The notes under the pieces: generated by a model
Seen by the model: only the letters and a program-made list of their open reading frames with translations
What the model was told of the DNA's origin: nothing
Databases searched by the model: none
Translations under genes and position numbers: made by a program
Shown: positions 35,604 through 47,265 of the stretch, piece after piece
Position numbering within the stretch: the first letter of the stretch is position 1
How the letters are laid out: each line of letters opens with the position of its first letter
Assembly: GCA_001600095.1 (NCBI GenBank)
Contig: BCIX01000003.1
Coordinates: 2,046,001 to 2,110,000, forward strand
From: Bullera alba
Taxonomy: Eukaryota > Basidiomycota > Tremellomycetes > Tremellales > Bulleraceae
DNA length: 64,000 nt
Reading direction: 5' to 3'

Positions 35604-36039
35604 CTACGAGCCCCTCTTGAGCTCCTTTGCGCGTCTCTTCCTAGCTTCGCTCCAGACCACCTTCCCAAAGAACAAACTGACTCCACTTATACCCACTAGG
35701 AGTAACACTGAGGGCAAGATGATGGCCCACTTGCGCCGAGGGAAGAGTTGATGGATAGGCGAGAATGGGTCGAGGTATGGGTCCAAGAAAGGCTGTCAGG
35801 CGGCCAATTAGCATTTGTCCCCTTCCAACAGCCATCAGATCTCCGAGACGGATTCCAGTGGACTCTGCTATGCCGAAGCTCCCACCTCCCGGACCGATCA
35901 GCTCCGTACTTACCAGGAGAATCGCCCAAGCGGTGTAATAGGCGAAGACAAATGCGGCCACCGAGAGCATCAACCCGCCGAGCAGCTTGTCCGATTGAGC
36001 CTGGATGTCAGTACTAGTCTCCCTGAGGGTGCTCACCAT
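35604..36039 (-). CDS. DPM2: dolichol-phosphate mannose synthase regulatory subunit
   Basis: Small ER-membrane subunit of dolichyl-phosphate mannosyltransferase. Proposed exons on the complement are 36037-36039 (the ATG alone), 35914-36000 and 35604-35792. The protein is about 92 residues, close to the usual 80-90. It begins MAQSDKLLGGLMLSVAAFVF, continues with the family signature YYTAWAILLPFLDP across the second intron, and has a second membrane segment (WAIILPSVLLLVGISGVSLFF). The C-terminus is basic (SEARKRRAKELKRG). The 36-base intron after the ATG is a multiple of three, and the frame stays open upstream to 36192, so a longer N-terminus is possible. The compact form matches the family better. 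Confidence 0.85.
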
Positions 36040-36570
36040 CTTGCCGTGTCTGCTCTGCCAATACTCCCGGGCAGCAGCTGTATTGATACCTTGAGCTCGA
36101 GCACTTTGCCCGGACCACAGCTTGATCTCGAACAGCTCCGTCTCAGCGGAGCTCGGCACGTGGAAGCAGGCGTTTGTATTCAGACCCCCCATCTATCACG
36201 GCCCCGGAGATGTCCGCGTTCACGTGATTCCGGCTTCAACTGTACCCGGGTAATTGCCCGAAGTGGCAATTTTACCCTGTTTAGTGGTGAAAGGCAGACT
36301 TTCTGGTTGGCTCTCTTGATCACCGCCAAGTTGACCGGGTTGTATCGCTCCTCCCTTCTCATCGATCTCACCCTTGCTCGTTCTCTACACTCTACACGTG
36401 AAGAACACTCCCAGCTAGATAGCCATCTCACAGATCGATACCGTTCTCGTGGTCGATCTACCCACAAACCCAGCAAAACCAAGTCTGCACCGCGCTTCGG
36501 CACCACCGACGTGTTCTAGCCACCTGAACAAATCGCCTCGCCTCCCGTCCACACATACACCTCGATCATC
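36040..36570. promoter_or_regulatory. shared divergent promoter region
   Basis: 530 bases between the starts of DPM2 (-) and the fumarate reductase gene (+). The right half is CA/TC-rich leader sequence. No specific site was identified. Confidence 0.4.
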
Positions 36571-39202
36571 ATGTCTGGCTCTACGAAATGCATTGTCGTT
36601 GGAGGAGGACTCTCGGGTCTTAGGTGAGTACCTCCATCAATGGAGCTGCCTCGAGCTGTGACGCTGATCATCGCAGTGCCGCGCACACCATCCTCGAGCG
36701 AGGAGGTAACGTCGTGAGTGATCCCTCTTGCATCCGCAGGGCAACGGAGACGTGATCGAGCTGTCGTCCGTCTATCGACACGTGACGCGTCTCCTCTCGG
36801 TGTCTCGATGTCCTTCTTGGGTTTGTTCGACGCGCTGACAAGTACACTAGCTTCTGCTCGACAAGAACAGTTTCATGGGCGTGAGTGGTTCAAAGTATCA
36901 CGCGATGAGCCCCTTCTGACTCGTCTATCAGGGAAACTCCACAAAAGCTACTAGTGGTATCAACGGTGCCGGCACCCAGGCTCAGGCGGTGAGTAGTATA
37001 CCTTGTACTCGGGAGTCACTTCTGATCGCGTAATTTCTGCAGGACCTCGGTATCCCAGACACAGCCGCTAAATTGTACGTATTCTTAGTCCAATCTGTCG
37101 ATCCTAGCTCATCTCTTGCAGCTTTGCCGACACCAAAAAGTCTGCTCGAGAGCTCGCCCGAGACGACCTGATCAAAGTCCTCACCCACCAATCTGGTGAT
37201 GCCGTCAACTGGCTCGTCGAGAAGTTCAACCTCGATCTATCCAAGGTTTCCCGACTGGGAGGACATAGCGAGCAGCGAACCCACCGAGGTGGAGCTCAGT
37301 TCCCCGGTATGACCATTACCTATGCTCTGATGGAGAAGGTGAGATTTCAGCTAAATCTCCCTGCCCCAAGGACAAGCTGACCTTTCTTCAGCTCGAAGAT
37401 CTAGCCGAGAGCACGCCAGACAGGGTCAAGATCCTCAAAAAGGCCAAGGTCACCAAATTGATCAAAGAAGGCGAGGCCGTCACCGGTGTCGAGTACGAGC
37501 ACGGTGGCAAGTCGGTGAGTACAAAGCTTACCGATACCGGACCTATCGGCTGACCGATGACTTCCAGTACACCGAGCATGGTGCCGTCATCCTCGCTACT
37601 GGTGGTTACGCCGCCGACTTCACCCCAGACTCGCTGCTCAAGAAGCACAGACCAGAGTACTACGACCTGCCAACCACCAACGGTGACCACTGTACCGGTG
37701 ACGGACACAAGATGGCCATGTCAATCGGCGCCAAGGGTATCGACCTCGAAAAGGTTCAAGTCCACCCAACCGGTTTGGTCGACCCCAAAGACCCTCAAGC
37801 CAAGGTCAAGTTCCTCGCTGCCGAGGCCCTTCGGGGTGTTGGTGGTCTACTTATCGACAACACTGGTAACCGATTCGTCGACGAGCTGCAGCACCGAGAC
37901 TACGTCACCAACAAGATGTGGGAGAACAACAAGTTCCCTGTCCGACTGGTTCTCAACGGAAAGTCCAGCAAGGAGATCGAGTGGCACTGCAAGCACTATG
38001 TCGGTCGAGGTTTGATGAAGAAGTTCAACTCTGGTGAGGAGCTGGCCAAGGAGATTGGCGTCTCGCCAGATGTCCTCAAAAAGACTTTCGATGACCACAA
38101 CAAATACGCCAAGAACCCCGGAAGCGACCCCTTTGGCAAGAAGTTCTTCTCTGGTGGTGAATTCAAGATGGACGATCTCTACCACGTCGCCCTCATGACC
38201 CCTGTGCTCCACTACACCATGGGTGGTCTAGAAATCGGTACCGATGGTGCTATCCACGATAGCAACGGCAAACCTATCAAGGGTGTCTTTGCCTGTGGAG
38301 AGCTGGCTGGTGGTGTTCACGGTGCCAACCGATTGGGTGGTTCGTCACTACTGTGAGTCTACCTCCAAACCTTGCACGGGCCCTTTGCTGATGTTCATAC
38401 AGGGGATGTGTCGTCTTCGGACGAGTCGCTGGTGACTCTGCATCATCCTACACCCTTTCTCAGCTGTCCAACGAGCGAGCCGCCAACCGAGTCGCTACCG
38501 TTGCCAACCACTTGCTCGAGACACGAATCCGAGTCGACCCATCGTCCAAGAACGTCAACCTCGAGTTCTCCTGGGCTGATAGTGGATCCGCATCCGTATC
38601 CGCTGGCTCGGGCTCGAGCGTCTCTGCTTCCGCGGCTGGTGGTGGCGCTTCCACCGAGACTCCTCCTGCCGAGAGTGCGCCCGCCAAGGAGGGCGACAGG
38701 ACCGCTGCTCAACTTGAGACTGAGCGATACCCCGACCCAGAGACCAAGAAGAAGGGTGAGACCAAGGGCGAGTACACCATGGAGGAGGTCGCCAAGCACA
38801 ACACCGAGAAGGACTGCTGGGTCGTGATCAACGGTGAAGTGTTGGACGTGTCAAAGTGAGTACAGTTGTTGAGCTTGTGAGGGTGTCAACTGACATTGGC
38901 TTAGCTTCTTGGAGGACCACCGTAAGCCGATCAACGCATCTGATTACCTACAGAATACTGATGATTTCTTCAGCCGGAGGTGTCAAGGCAATCATGCTAT
39001 ACGCCGGTCGAGATGCCACTGAGTGAGCTGTCCTGCATTTCGTTTAGTCCTCGATAGCTGACGCCATTCGCAGGGAGTTTGAGATGATTCATCCACCCAA
39101 TGCCATCTCCAAGTATGCCCCAGACACTGGTAAGTGATTCCGGGAACGTTTCTGCTCCTTAATGCTGACCCTCGACCAGTCATCGGCAAGGTCAAGGCTT
39201 AG
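36571..39202 (+). CDS. soluble fumarate reductase with C-terminal cytochrome b5 domain
   Basis: FAD-dependent fumarate reductase of the Osm1/Frd1 type, which reoxidises FADH2 under low oxygen. The start MSGSTKCIVVGGGLSGL gives the dinucleotide-binding loop directly, so no targeting presequence is evident. Several short exons follow (GNSTKATSGINGAGTQAQ, THRGGAQFPG). A main exon holds ATGGYAADF, HPTGLVDPKDP, AEALRGVGGLLI and HYTMGGLEI, and the flavin domain ends in GGVHGANRLGGSSLLG. A 60-residue Ser/Ala/Gly-Glu linker leads to a cytochrome b5 domain: YTMEEVAKHNTEKDCWVVI, DHPGG (first haem His) and EFEMIH (second haem His). Fungal fumarate reductases with a b5 tail exist. About ten exons; stop at 39200-39202. 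Confidence 0.93.
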
Positions 39203-39921
39203 GTGGCGGTGCATTGTGACTGCTCATCTGTACATGCGCGTTGGATCAGAAGAGTTTATTGAAATCGTTCTCGGCAGTCCCGTCTGCTTAGCTCCTATGT
39301 TGTCACTGGTTTCCGCGTTGTCTCTGTTACTATACGTCGGGTGGCTCTTTTGTACCGATGTATCCTTGACTATATGCTGCAAGTATGCTGTCAGTGACTG
39401 TCGAAACGGTGGGCAAGCTCCAAGCTAGCTCACAGGCCGCCGAGTTCAAGCTGGGTGAAACGGAGTTTCCCTTCATGTCCGCCCACACTGTGTGGGCTGT
39501 TTCATGTCTGAAACTCGCGTCTAATGTTGACCGGCTTTTACAAGTTACCGCATGATCCACCATCATGCATGCATTCATACAGTCAAATTGCCCACTGAGT
39601 ATTCCGTAGTTTGTACTTCAGATGACTTTCCATGTACTGGTGAGCGACGACGGGCTCCCAGAGTATGCGAATTGAGCATGCAGCGGTGGGCAGCACTTGC
39701 GACGAGCTGGATGCGGAAGCATTTGTCGTCCTAAGTTGTCTGACCACCACCGCTATTGCTATATAAGTCTTCCAACATCCCATCCGTCACTCAACCCTGA
39801 TACTCCAAGACAGTTCCACCAGCTCTCCATCACCACAAGAGGCCTCTTCCACAAACACCACACACAACTCTTGACCCCCTGCGCCCCACATTCTCCTGTC
39901 GCAGCCAGGGGGTCCTCAGGC
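39203..39921. other. intergenic, 0.7 kb
   Basis: 3' region of fumarate reductase and promoter of the next gene, with CA-rich leader from about 39780. An open frame from 39697 runs into the next gene but has no good start and lies over leader-type sequence. Confidence 0.4.
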
Positions 39922-40976
39922 ATGCCTCGAACATCAGCTCGCATTGCCGCCTCCATCGCCCTCGACCCAGTCACAGAGCCTGGAGAGGCAGAAGATGCCG
40001 ATGACGACCGTCTAATCCGCATCTGGGAAGTGTATAGGGCTAGAGGTTTTATCCCAACAGACCTCAGCACAGAGGAGGAACTTGCGGTACTCCACGAACT
40101 TGGTCTACCCTTGCTCTTCCCTGATTCATCGACCTTCCTCGATGGTGTCTTGGTCCTAATGATATTCCCCTCCACTGTCTCCTCTCAGCACCATACCGTT
40201 GTCAACAACGTCATTAGCATCAAGCCAGGCGCTGTTGGCGACGCTACCGAGATGGAGGAAGATCTACTTCGCATCCAGTCAACACTGGGCCTAGCAAACT
40301 GTAGACGGGTACTCACGAAATACATCCACGTAAGTGACCACCTTCTACCTCTTTCGCACCGTCAGCTCATTTCGCTGATGATGTCCTCTAGACTCTCGGT
40401 GGTCGAGCTTTTACCATCACACAATTCAATGACTTAAGGGACTCCTATCCTCGAGGCACCTTCTGCGTACGACTGCCCCATACAACACTACAGATTCCTC
40501 ACCGGTTCGAGGTCCCCACCTATTCTCTTGTTACCTTCGCCCAATACGTCGCTCAGAGCCCCGCTCCGGCACCATTACCCCCTGTAGAGCGTCCCGGATA
40601 TCCTCAGACCCCGAACGCCCAAACAGCATTCAGCCCCGCCGGCTCAACATCGTCCCGTTCCCACACCACTAGCTCCACCTCGACACCCACATCTCCGGAG
40701 CCAACTACCATCTCTCAACCGTTCGGCCCCGCACCATACATCGCAGTGTATGCTTCATCCATGTATCAGAATCCGAGAGGGGACCAGGAGGAGATGGATT
40801 TTGAGCTGGCAAAGGCTATGAGGAATGTGTACGGCGCCGAGCTGAGCCCTGAGGAGAGTATGAACAGTCTGTTCGACTCGATCGATTGGAAGGCAATGAA
40901 TAACAGCTACTTGTGAGCCCCTTCTCTTGTCTCCATGAGCTCGACGCTAACGTGATATCATAATAGCAATGCTTAG
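39922..40976 (+). CDS. unrecognised 312-aa protein
   Basis: Three exons (39922-40329, 40392-40912, 40967-40976) give 312 residues, and the last exon adds only the end of one codon, two residues and the stop. The first 30 residues are followed by an acidic patch (EAEDADDD) and a helical part (RLIRIWEVYRARGFIPTDL). The middle contains LGLANCRRVLTKYIHTLGG and FCVRLPHTTLQIPHRFEVP. A Pro/Ser/Thr-rich segment separates these from a final conserved-looking end (MDFELAKAMRNVYGAELS). No membrane segment and no family recognised. Splice phases agree, which supports a real gene. Confidence 0.6.
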
Positions 40977-41197
40977 CACGCCTTGTTCACCTCTGCCGTC
41001 TCCACTTTGGTTTGACCTAGATGTTATGTAGCATACTTGACCGTTGACCATACTTTGACTTAGTCTTGTTTTCAGTGTTGTTGAACATCTCCCACTACAG
41101 TACTTTATGCATGTGATCTGTTACAATGGTCGGATGAGTCGAGACATGATGATAATGTTGATGCTACATATGATTATCCCGCCGAGTACGCTGACCG

Positions 41198-44100
41198 CTA
41201 CAGCATCTGCAAGAACGCCTCCCACTCCTCCTTCTTCATCCCATACGTCTCCTTTCCTATCTCAGGGAATGAACCATCCCTCACTGCCTGAGCGTAAGCC
41301 CTCGCTGCTCGTCTGGCCTCGGCTCCGACATTGCCAAACTGCCTAACGAATCGGGGTTGATTGACGGGCGGCGCCACTGCCGAGCTGGTTCCAAGAGGTA
41401 TGTCGTTCGATGTGACCGAGGTGGAAGGGGTGATGTTGGTGTCGCCTATCGGTGAGGGCACAACAACTTGAGCTTCGATTGGCGGTGTCGTAGCTGTCAA
41501 TGGAGCTGGATCGGGAGCGTAAATCCCCATTACATCCGTGATGACGAGAACCTGCCCACTTGTCTTGGGTCCTGCACCTATACCGATAGTGGGGATGTTG
41601 AGAGTCTCGGTGATGTGTGCCGCCAACATATGTGGTATGGCCTCCAGTAGGATCATGGTCGCACCGGCCTCTTGCATGGCCATCGCAGTGTCCCAGACAG
41701 TTTTGGCCTTCTGAGCCGTCCGACCCTGGACCAGGTAGCCAGATAGGAAAGTCGCTCGTTGGGGTTGTAAGCCGAGATGGGGGACGACCGGGATTCCAAC
41801 CTCCGATAGCCTCTTGACCAGCGGGACAATCTCCATCCCACCTTCCAGTTTAACTCCGTCGATACCGCCTTCTTTGACCAGTCTAATCGCGCTCCGCACA
41901 CCCTGTTCGACGGAAACCTCGAATGAGCCGAAAGGTAAGTCGGCAAAGGTGAAAGCGGTAGTGGCTCCTTTTGTCACCGCTTTGCAGTGGTGAATCATCT
42001 CGTCGAGGGTGATGAGTGTCGTCGAGGTGTGTCCTAGAGCGACTTGCGAAGTCGAGTCGCCTACCAGTACCATGTCGATATCGCTTGATTCGCACGTCAT
42101 CGCGGTTGGATAGTCGTAAGCGGTAAGTACCGTGATTGGGGTCTTGGCAGCTTTCATCTTGTTCAGTTCGGCAATGGTGACTTTGGCTCGAGTTTGACCT
42201 GCAAATTCCGTTAATCATCATGGTTTACGTTTTCGCCCTACGGTTGTGCTCACCTGAAGATGACGACCGTTCTCTGGGCCGCACACTCATAGATCGCCGC
42301 GAGATCGGCGACCTCCCCGTGATACCAAGTCCCAGTGGTGGCTTCGTCATCGTGCTGAAGGAGCGTCTCCCGGTATCCTTTGCCTCGAGCTGTTGTAGGA
42401 TTGTGGCGAAACTAGACACCGGCCTCTTCGACCTTTCCTTCTCCACCTTGGCCTTCTCCGCCTGAGCACCCTCGAAGCCGGCTCTCGGCATTCGAGTCGA
42501 TGCACCCTCGGGGTCGAATTGCCAGAGATTGTGGTAAACTTTGGATCGCTCCACCATCCGTTTACCAAACTTGCCCACTTCTTCAGCCGACTTCTTGCCC
42601 TTTCCTTTACCCTCAATCTCTTTTCCGGGCAGTTTGCCCTTTCGCTCCCTATTCTTGTTATCCCTGTCTCGGGCTTTGTTGGCTTTTGTCTTCTCTTGTA
42701 TCTTCTCCGAGGTCACTCCGCCGCCCAAGTTGAAGACAACACCCCAGTCTGTAAGATCCTTGAGCGTCGCCTCGTCTTCCTGGTCGTAGGCCTGCAGCTC
42801 ATCCTCGTTGGCGACGGGCTCGGCAGGACCAAGTGATTTCGGTCGGGTGATAGAAGTGGGCGAATTGAGATGTCGTATGCCGCGATGCCGAGTCAACACC
42901 TTTCCCTTGGGCTCGTGCGGGAAGAGATCACCCCAGTTGACCTTTCGAGCATCATGGTAACCCTGTTTCGAATGGGATTTGGGAACAGTCATCCGCTGGA
43001 TATCCCCTTCTGCGGCACAGACGTCCATGACCACATGTCCGCTTCTCTTCAACGGTGGTGCAACCAGTCTAGGCCATTGGTAAGCCTGCACTCGTAGCCT
43101 TTCCGTCATCGCTGCCGTCTGTTCCTCCGACAAGCTCAGGCCGTAATCCTTTTGCGGAACTGCCACTCCCTGTTCCACGTCTTTCAGGTTTTGATCCAAC
43201 TGCACGGCCATTTTGCCTTCTGCACTTCCCCCTTCAGCTCTGATCTCCGCCAATGGTATCATCTCATATTGAGCATCGGCTCCTGGTTTCCCACCCTCAA
43301 CCTCCACCAAGACCGACTTGCCCTCCATCCTTCGGATATTCCGCCTGACTAGGTCCTTGGCGACTGCGCCCATTCTGCCTTGCTGGAGTAGATCGGTGAG
43401 GGTAGGGAGATTGGCGATCTGTGTTGACTCGGCTGTGGCCATGTCCATCACCTGGGGAGTTGATGTTGGTCGAGGTCCTCTTGCGATCACGAGATAGGTG
43501 TATCTCTTGTCCTCTTCGCCTTGCTTGTGGTTCTTGACCTGTCGAGTGAGTCGAGGGGTGATGTATCGTTGGGAATAGCCACAAACCTCTCTGGTGGAGA
43601 GTAAAGGGCAAGCTCCATCATGCGGACACGGAGCCATGACGTGAAGTGGGTTCGATTCGGTCGAGTGCGAAAGCAGGAAAGCTCGGGCTCTCGAGATAGC
43701 CGCCCAGGCGTCTGGGGAAGCGTGATCGATAAGGACTATATAGGGAGTGTTTAATGCAAGGAGCTGGCGCAAGTGGGTTTGCTGCGGGTGTGCTGGGACC
43801 GAAGAGAGGTAGAAGGAGGAAATGGCGAGAGTCGGGTTCTAGTTTATGTTGTCGTAAGTCAGTGTCTTCAGCGAGCAAGGCTTAACTCCCACTCACAGGT
43901 ATAGCATTGTCGCTCGTCAAACCCAGCGAAAACGATAGGTCTAGCTCTCCTTCCGGTATCTCTGCGGCGGAGTCAGTGATTGAAGGCACTTCGGACGGTT
44001 TACTCACTTGCACTCAGTCCTTTCACCAGGTCCAACGATTGTTTTGTGGGATTGATGAGCTGATATCTGATGGGCGGTGAGGCGGTGCCGGTACCGTCGG

Positions 44101-45218
44101 ACTGGTCTTCCTGCTCGAGCTCCCTCAGAGCGCGCCGAGCATCAAGCGTGGACCTTGAGACCCTGTCAGCTTCCGAAGAATTCAAGTATGGAGGTACAGC
44201 ACTCACCATAGTCCCGGACCCATCGAAGCAGTGATCTCGATGACTCCAGGTACCGCACTCGTTGCGGCGGCCTGTGATGATTCTCCTTGTCCTTCGCTAA
44301 GTCCTTCACTCGATGTACGACCAGTTCCAGAAATCTGCTCTTCACTTGATTCGGCTGGTGTCGCTGGTTTGGTCTCTTCTACAGACTTCGCCTTTCCCTT
44401 GTCGTTCGCCTCCGCGGCCCTCTGCAGCCATCCAGGTCCCTGCCGCCGTTGCATCTCCAGTAGTACGTTCTTGACTGCTGCATAGTGACCAGGTAAGAAG
44501 GCGGTCAAGCGAGCGACTGCGACTTCGGCGTCGGTCTGGATTGAAGCGGGTTTGTCCTTCTTCACACGTAGCTTGTCCCTCGTTTTGGATTTTGGGTCGT
44601 TGAGTAGGTCGTGATAGTGTCTCCTTACTTTGGCTGGATCCGATCCTAGCAAGAAGATATCGTCAATACCGGTAACAAGAATCGTGTGGTAAGGTGTTCA
44701 TATAGACAGATGAAGTACTCACTCTCGAAAACGATCTCCATGCCTTGTATCAATTCCTCCGGCAGAACCGCATTGTTGAGCCTCTTCCTTCCCAATACAG
44801 CTGCAGGACTGCTTCTCTGCTCTCTACCGCCGGTACTGGACCGATCAAAGTCATCGACATCATCGTTATCATCGTCACTTCTCTCCACTTCTCTTGGGGG
44901 CCGCTTTCCGAGTTTGCCTATCCTGATGATCTCCCTCGTCGGGGCGGGAAGTGACACATCCTCCTCCTGTGACGATTCGACATCATGCTCCTCCAAGTGA
45001 CCCATGCCCTCATGGTCTACAAGGTCATCATTGCCCTCTTGCTCGGCCACCTGGGCTTGAGCATGTCTGGTGCTAGAAGTCGAGATGTAACGACGAGGAA
45101 TCGGAGTCGTACGAGTGGCGGTGGTCGAGCTGGAGAGTCGCTCAACGGTAGGATGCGACCATACTTTCGGTAGAGTGTATGCCTGCTTGAGTACCCTGTA
45201 GGGTCTAGGCAGTGGCAT
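41198..45218 (-). CDS. Rsm22-like mitochondrial ribosome assembly protein fused in frame to ketopantoate hydroxymethyltransferase (PanB/Ecm31)
   Basis: The N-terminal part (45218 to about 42240) is the Rsm22/METTL17 family, needed for small mitoribosomal subunit assembly. It has a presequence ([20 protein letters not shown], then [10 protein letters not shown]), a weak SAM-fold region ([19 protein letters not shown]), the cysteine motif [11 protein letters not shown], and [20 protein letters not shown]. The C-terminal part is PanB, first enzyme of pantothenate synthesis, with [37 protein letters not shown] and IGIGAGP. The two are joined by an intron (donor after SSSSG, about 42250; acceptor about 42199) that keeps frame; no stop lies between them. 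If that intron is retained, translation ends after EHNRRAKT. A Met at [10 protein letters not shown], followed by a basic Ser-rich stretch, could start PanB alone. Fused length is roughly 1,240 residues. Confidence 0.85.
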
Positions 45219-46815
45219 CGTGTTGCCCTAGCTCACAAGATGTATGCTGGAGTACGATCTATTGACAAAAGTCAGAGGTCAAGGTCAAACGTCAAAAGTG
45301 TTTCAAAATATCCGACTTGTAATTGGGTGGAGGGACGGAGTTGTGTTCATACTCCGTCCGGCTAATGTTGGACCGGTGGCCTACGAAGGGATCAGTATAG
45401 CATGGTCCCTCCATGGTGGATTCTAAGCCGAACCTCATGACCATGTACTGTACTTGACTACTCGAGTACTCTGCCATCTGAGGCATATCTGCGGCCTGGG
45501 ATTGGGGATTTCGGGTCTATAACACGATAAGCCTACACGGAGTTGCGACAGGATCTGACGGAATTACTGATTGACCGCCGAGCCACCTCTCAGCTTTCTG
45601 GTGGCTGTGGCTGCCTGGAACCATGCTGTGATCAGTATCATACGGTAACTACGGTCAAGCGACTGGCATACGGCTTCTCGTTGCAATGACAGATCACGAA
45701 TCTAGTCTACCAGTTGCCACTCGTCCAGAGCTATGATTTATCGCGATCGTTTGTCAGCGGCTCCAGGAGTCCAGTATGAGAGATCGCATCATCACATGTC
45801 GATGAGATGAGGGTCCTGCACGATTCGTTCTGGTCATTGAGCAGCGTCGACCTTGCGGATCGATCGATGAAAGTAAGTTGAAGAGACTTCGAGGTGGATG
45901 AGGCGTCAGCAAAGGCTCCCACGCATGGACAGCGATCGGACCGTACAGCGTCCTAGATAGCACCGATCGAAAGGCATCAGTCGTCAGGTCCCTCTCGTGG
46001 CCTAGATCAGTCTACAGGGGCGTGTAGTCCTGCGCCTTGGCTGAAAAAGCAGGTTGACGATCAGTCTTACCAGCGATTTTGATGTCGACCGAGTGCGTCC
46101 TGCCATTCGCTACGATTGCAAACACCCCAAAAGTGAATACCATGTACTTCAAGAAGCGATACCTGTAGGCTGACTTGTGCGCCGGGCCACATGTTCGGTT
46201 CCTCAATAGGAACCAGAAGCTACGGACAACTGTATGGCCGTTTGCTAGTGATTGTACACTCTGATGAGACGAACCGGGACTGCCCTAGGCGCCCGGGGAC
46301 AGTCGGTGCAGGGCTGTTCTCCTCGTGGAGGAGATGTACATGCGTATCGATCGAGCCGATATAGCACTCCGTCATTTACACTGCATAATCCGTGGCGAGG
46401 CCAAAAACAGGACTTCTTTTTGTGACTCACTATTGAATTTGAGTACTGAGCATCGATGGATCGTCGAGCTGCGTGTACTTGCTGCATTCAAGTTGGCCCA
46501 TACACGCAATTGCATCCAGTCCCACGACGGCGGGGAAGGGCACTAGTCGAGCTCTGCATGTAAAGATCGGCGATGGGCAGGTTCAAGTTTCAACAGGTTG
46601 TCTTCGAGCCGCATCGCGAGTTGGTTCGGGAGCGCGCCGTGGGTAACCAAAGTCGAAAGCGGGCATCCCCACGGGCTCAATGCGAGTTCGCGAGGTCACA
46701 CGAGCAACAGCAACAGCCATCAATCACTGTGTTCTAGACAATTTTGGAACAGCCAGACAAGGCCATATCTGTCATAAAAAGGGATCGCTCTGATTCACTC
46801 CTGGAGGATCCACAG
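45219..46815. other. intergenic, 1.6 kb
   Basis: The longest stretch without a supported gene. It includes the Rsm22 promoter on the left and the start of the reductase leader on the right. Several short frames exist on both strands but none shows splice-consistent coding or a known motif. Confidence 0.45.
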
Positions 46816-47265
46816 GTATGTCATACCATTACTCGCTCTTCGAGTGCTGAGAATCTACAGGCATCAAGGGACTGCTACTTCATCAACGGACATCAACTTG
46901 CGTCGCTCGCAGTGATCAGTCGGACATTGTGCTTTGCGAGTCTACAGGTATGTCGTACAATCACCCCATCATCCAAATACTGACATCTTGCAGGCCTCGA
47001 CGCAATCTTCCGTCGCTTACAGTTGGATACAGCATCAGAAGATCTACCGGTATGTTTCGCATACAGTCTCTCTTACAGTGCTAATATTACACAGGCCTCG
47101 ATAGACATTCTTGTCCGTTGCTCACATTGGAATTTTGCGTTCTGAGGACCTTCTGGTATGTCATGAGATTAGGGCACATGCAACCAATCCCTCTGCAAGT
47201 GCTGATGATGAACAGGCGTCAAAGGATATCCAAACCCATCACTCACTGTCCAAATCTGTCTCATC
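46816..47265 (+). repeat. tandem array of four intron/exon modules forming the 5' leader of the reductase gene
   Basis: Four intron-like segments all start GTATGT and end CAG: 46816-46860, 46948-46993, 47050-47094 and 47156-47215. Each is followed by an exon-like piece starting GCNTC. Pieces at 46994-47049 and 47095-47155 align along most of their length (GCCTCGA, then CGTCGCTTACA versus CGTTGCTCACA, then TTGGA). The piece at 46861-46947 shares the same block (CGTCGCTCGCAGT). The module is therefore about 100-130 bases and has been duplicated head to tail. The final piece leads into the ATG at 47266. A stop in the third piece keeps the array outside the main frame. Confidence 0.7.
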
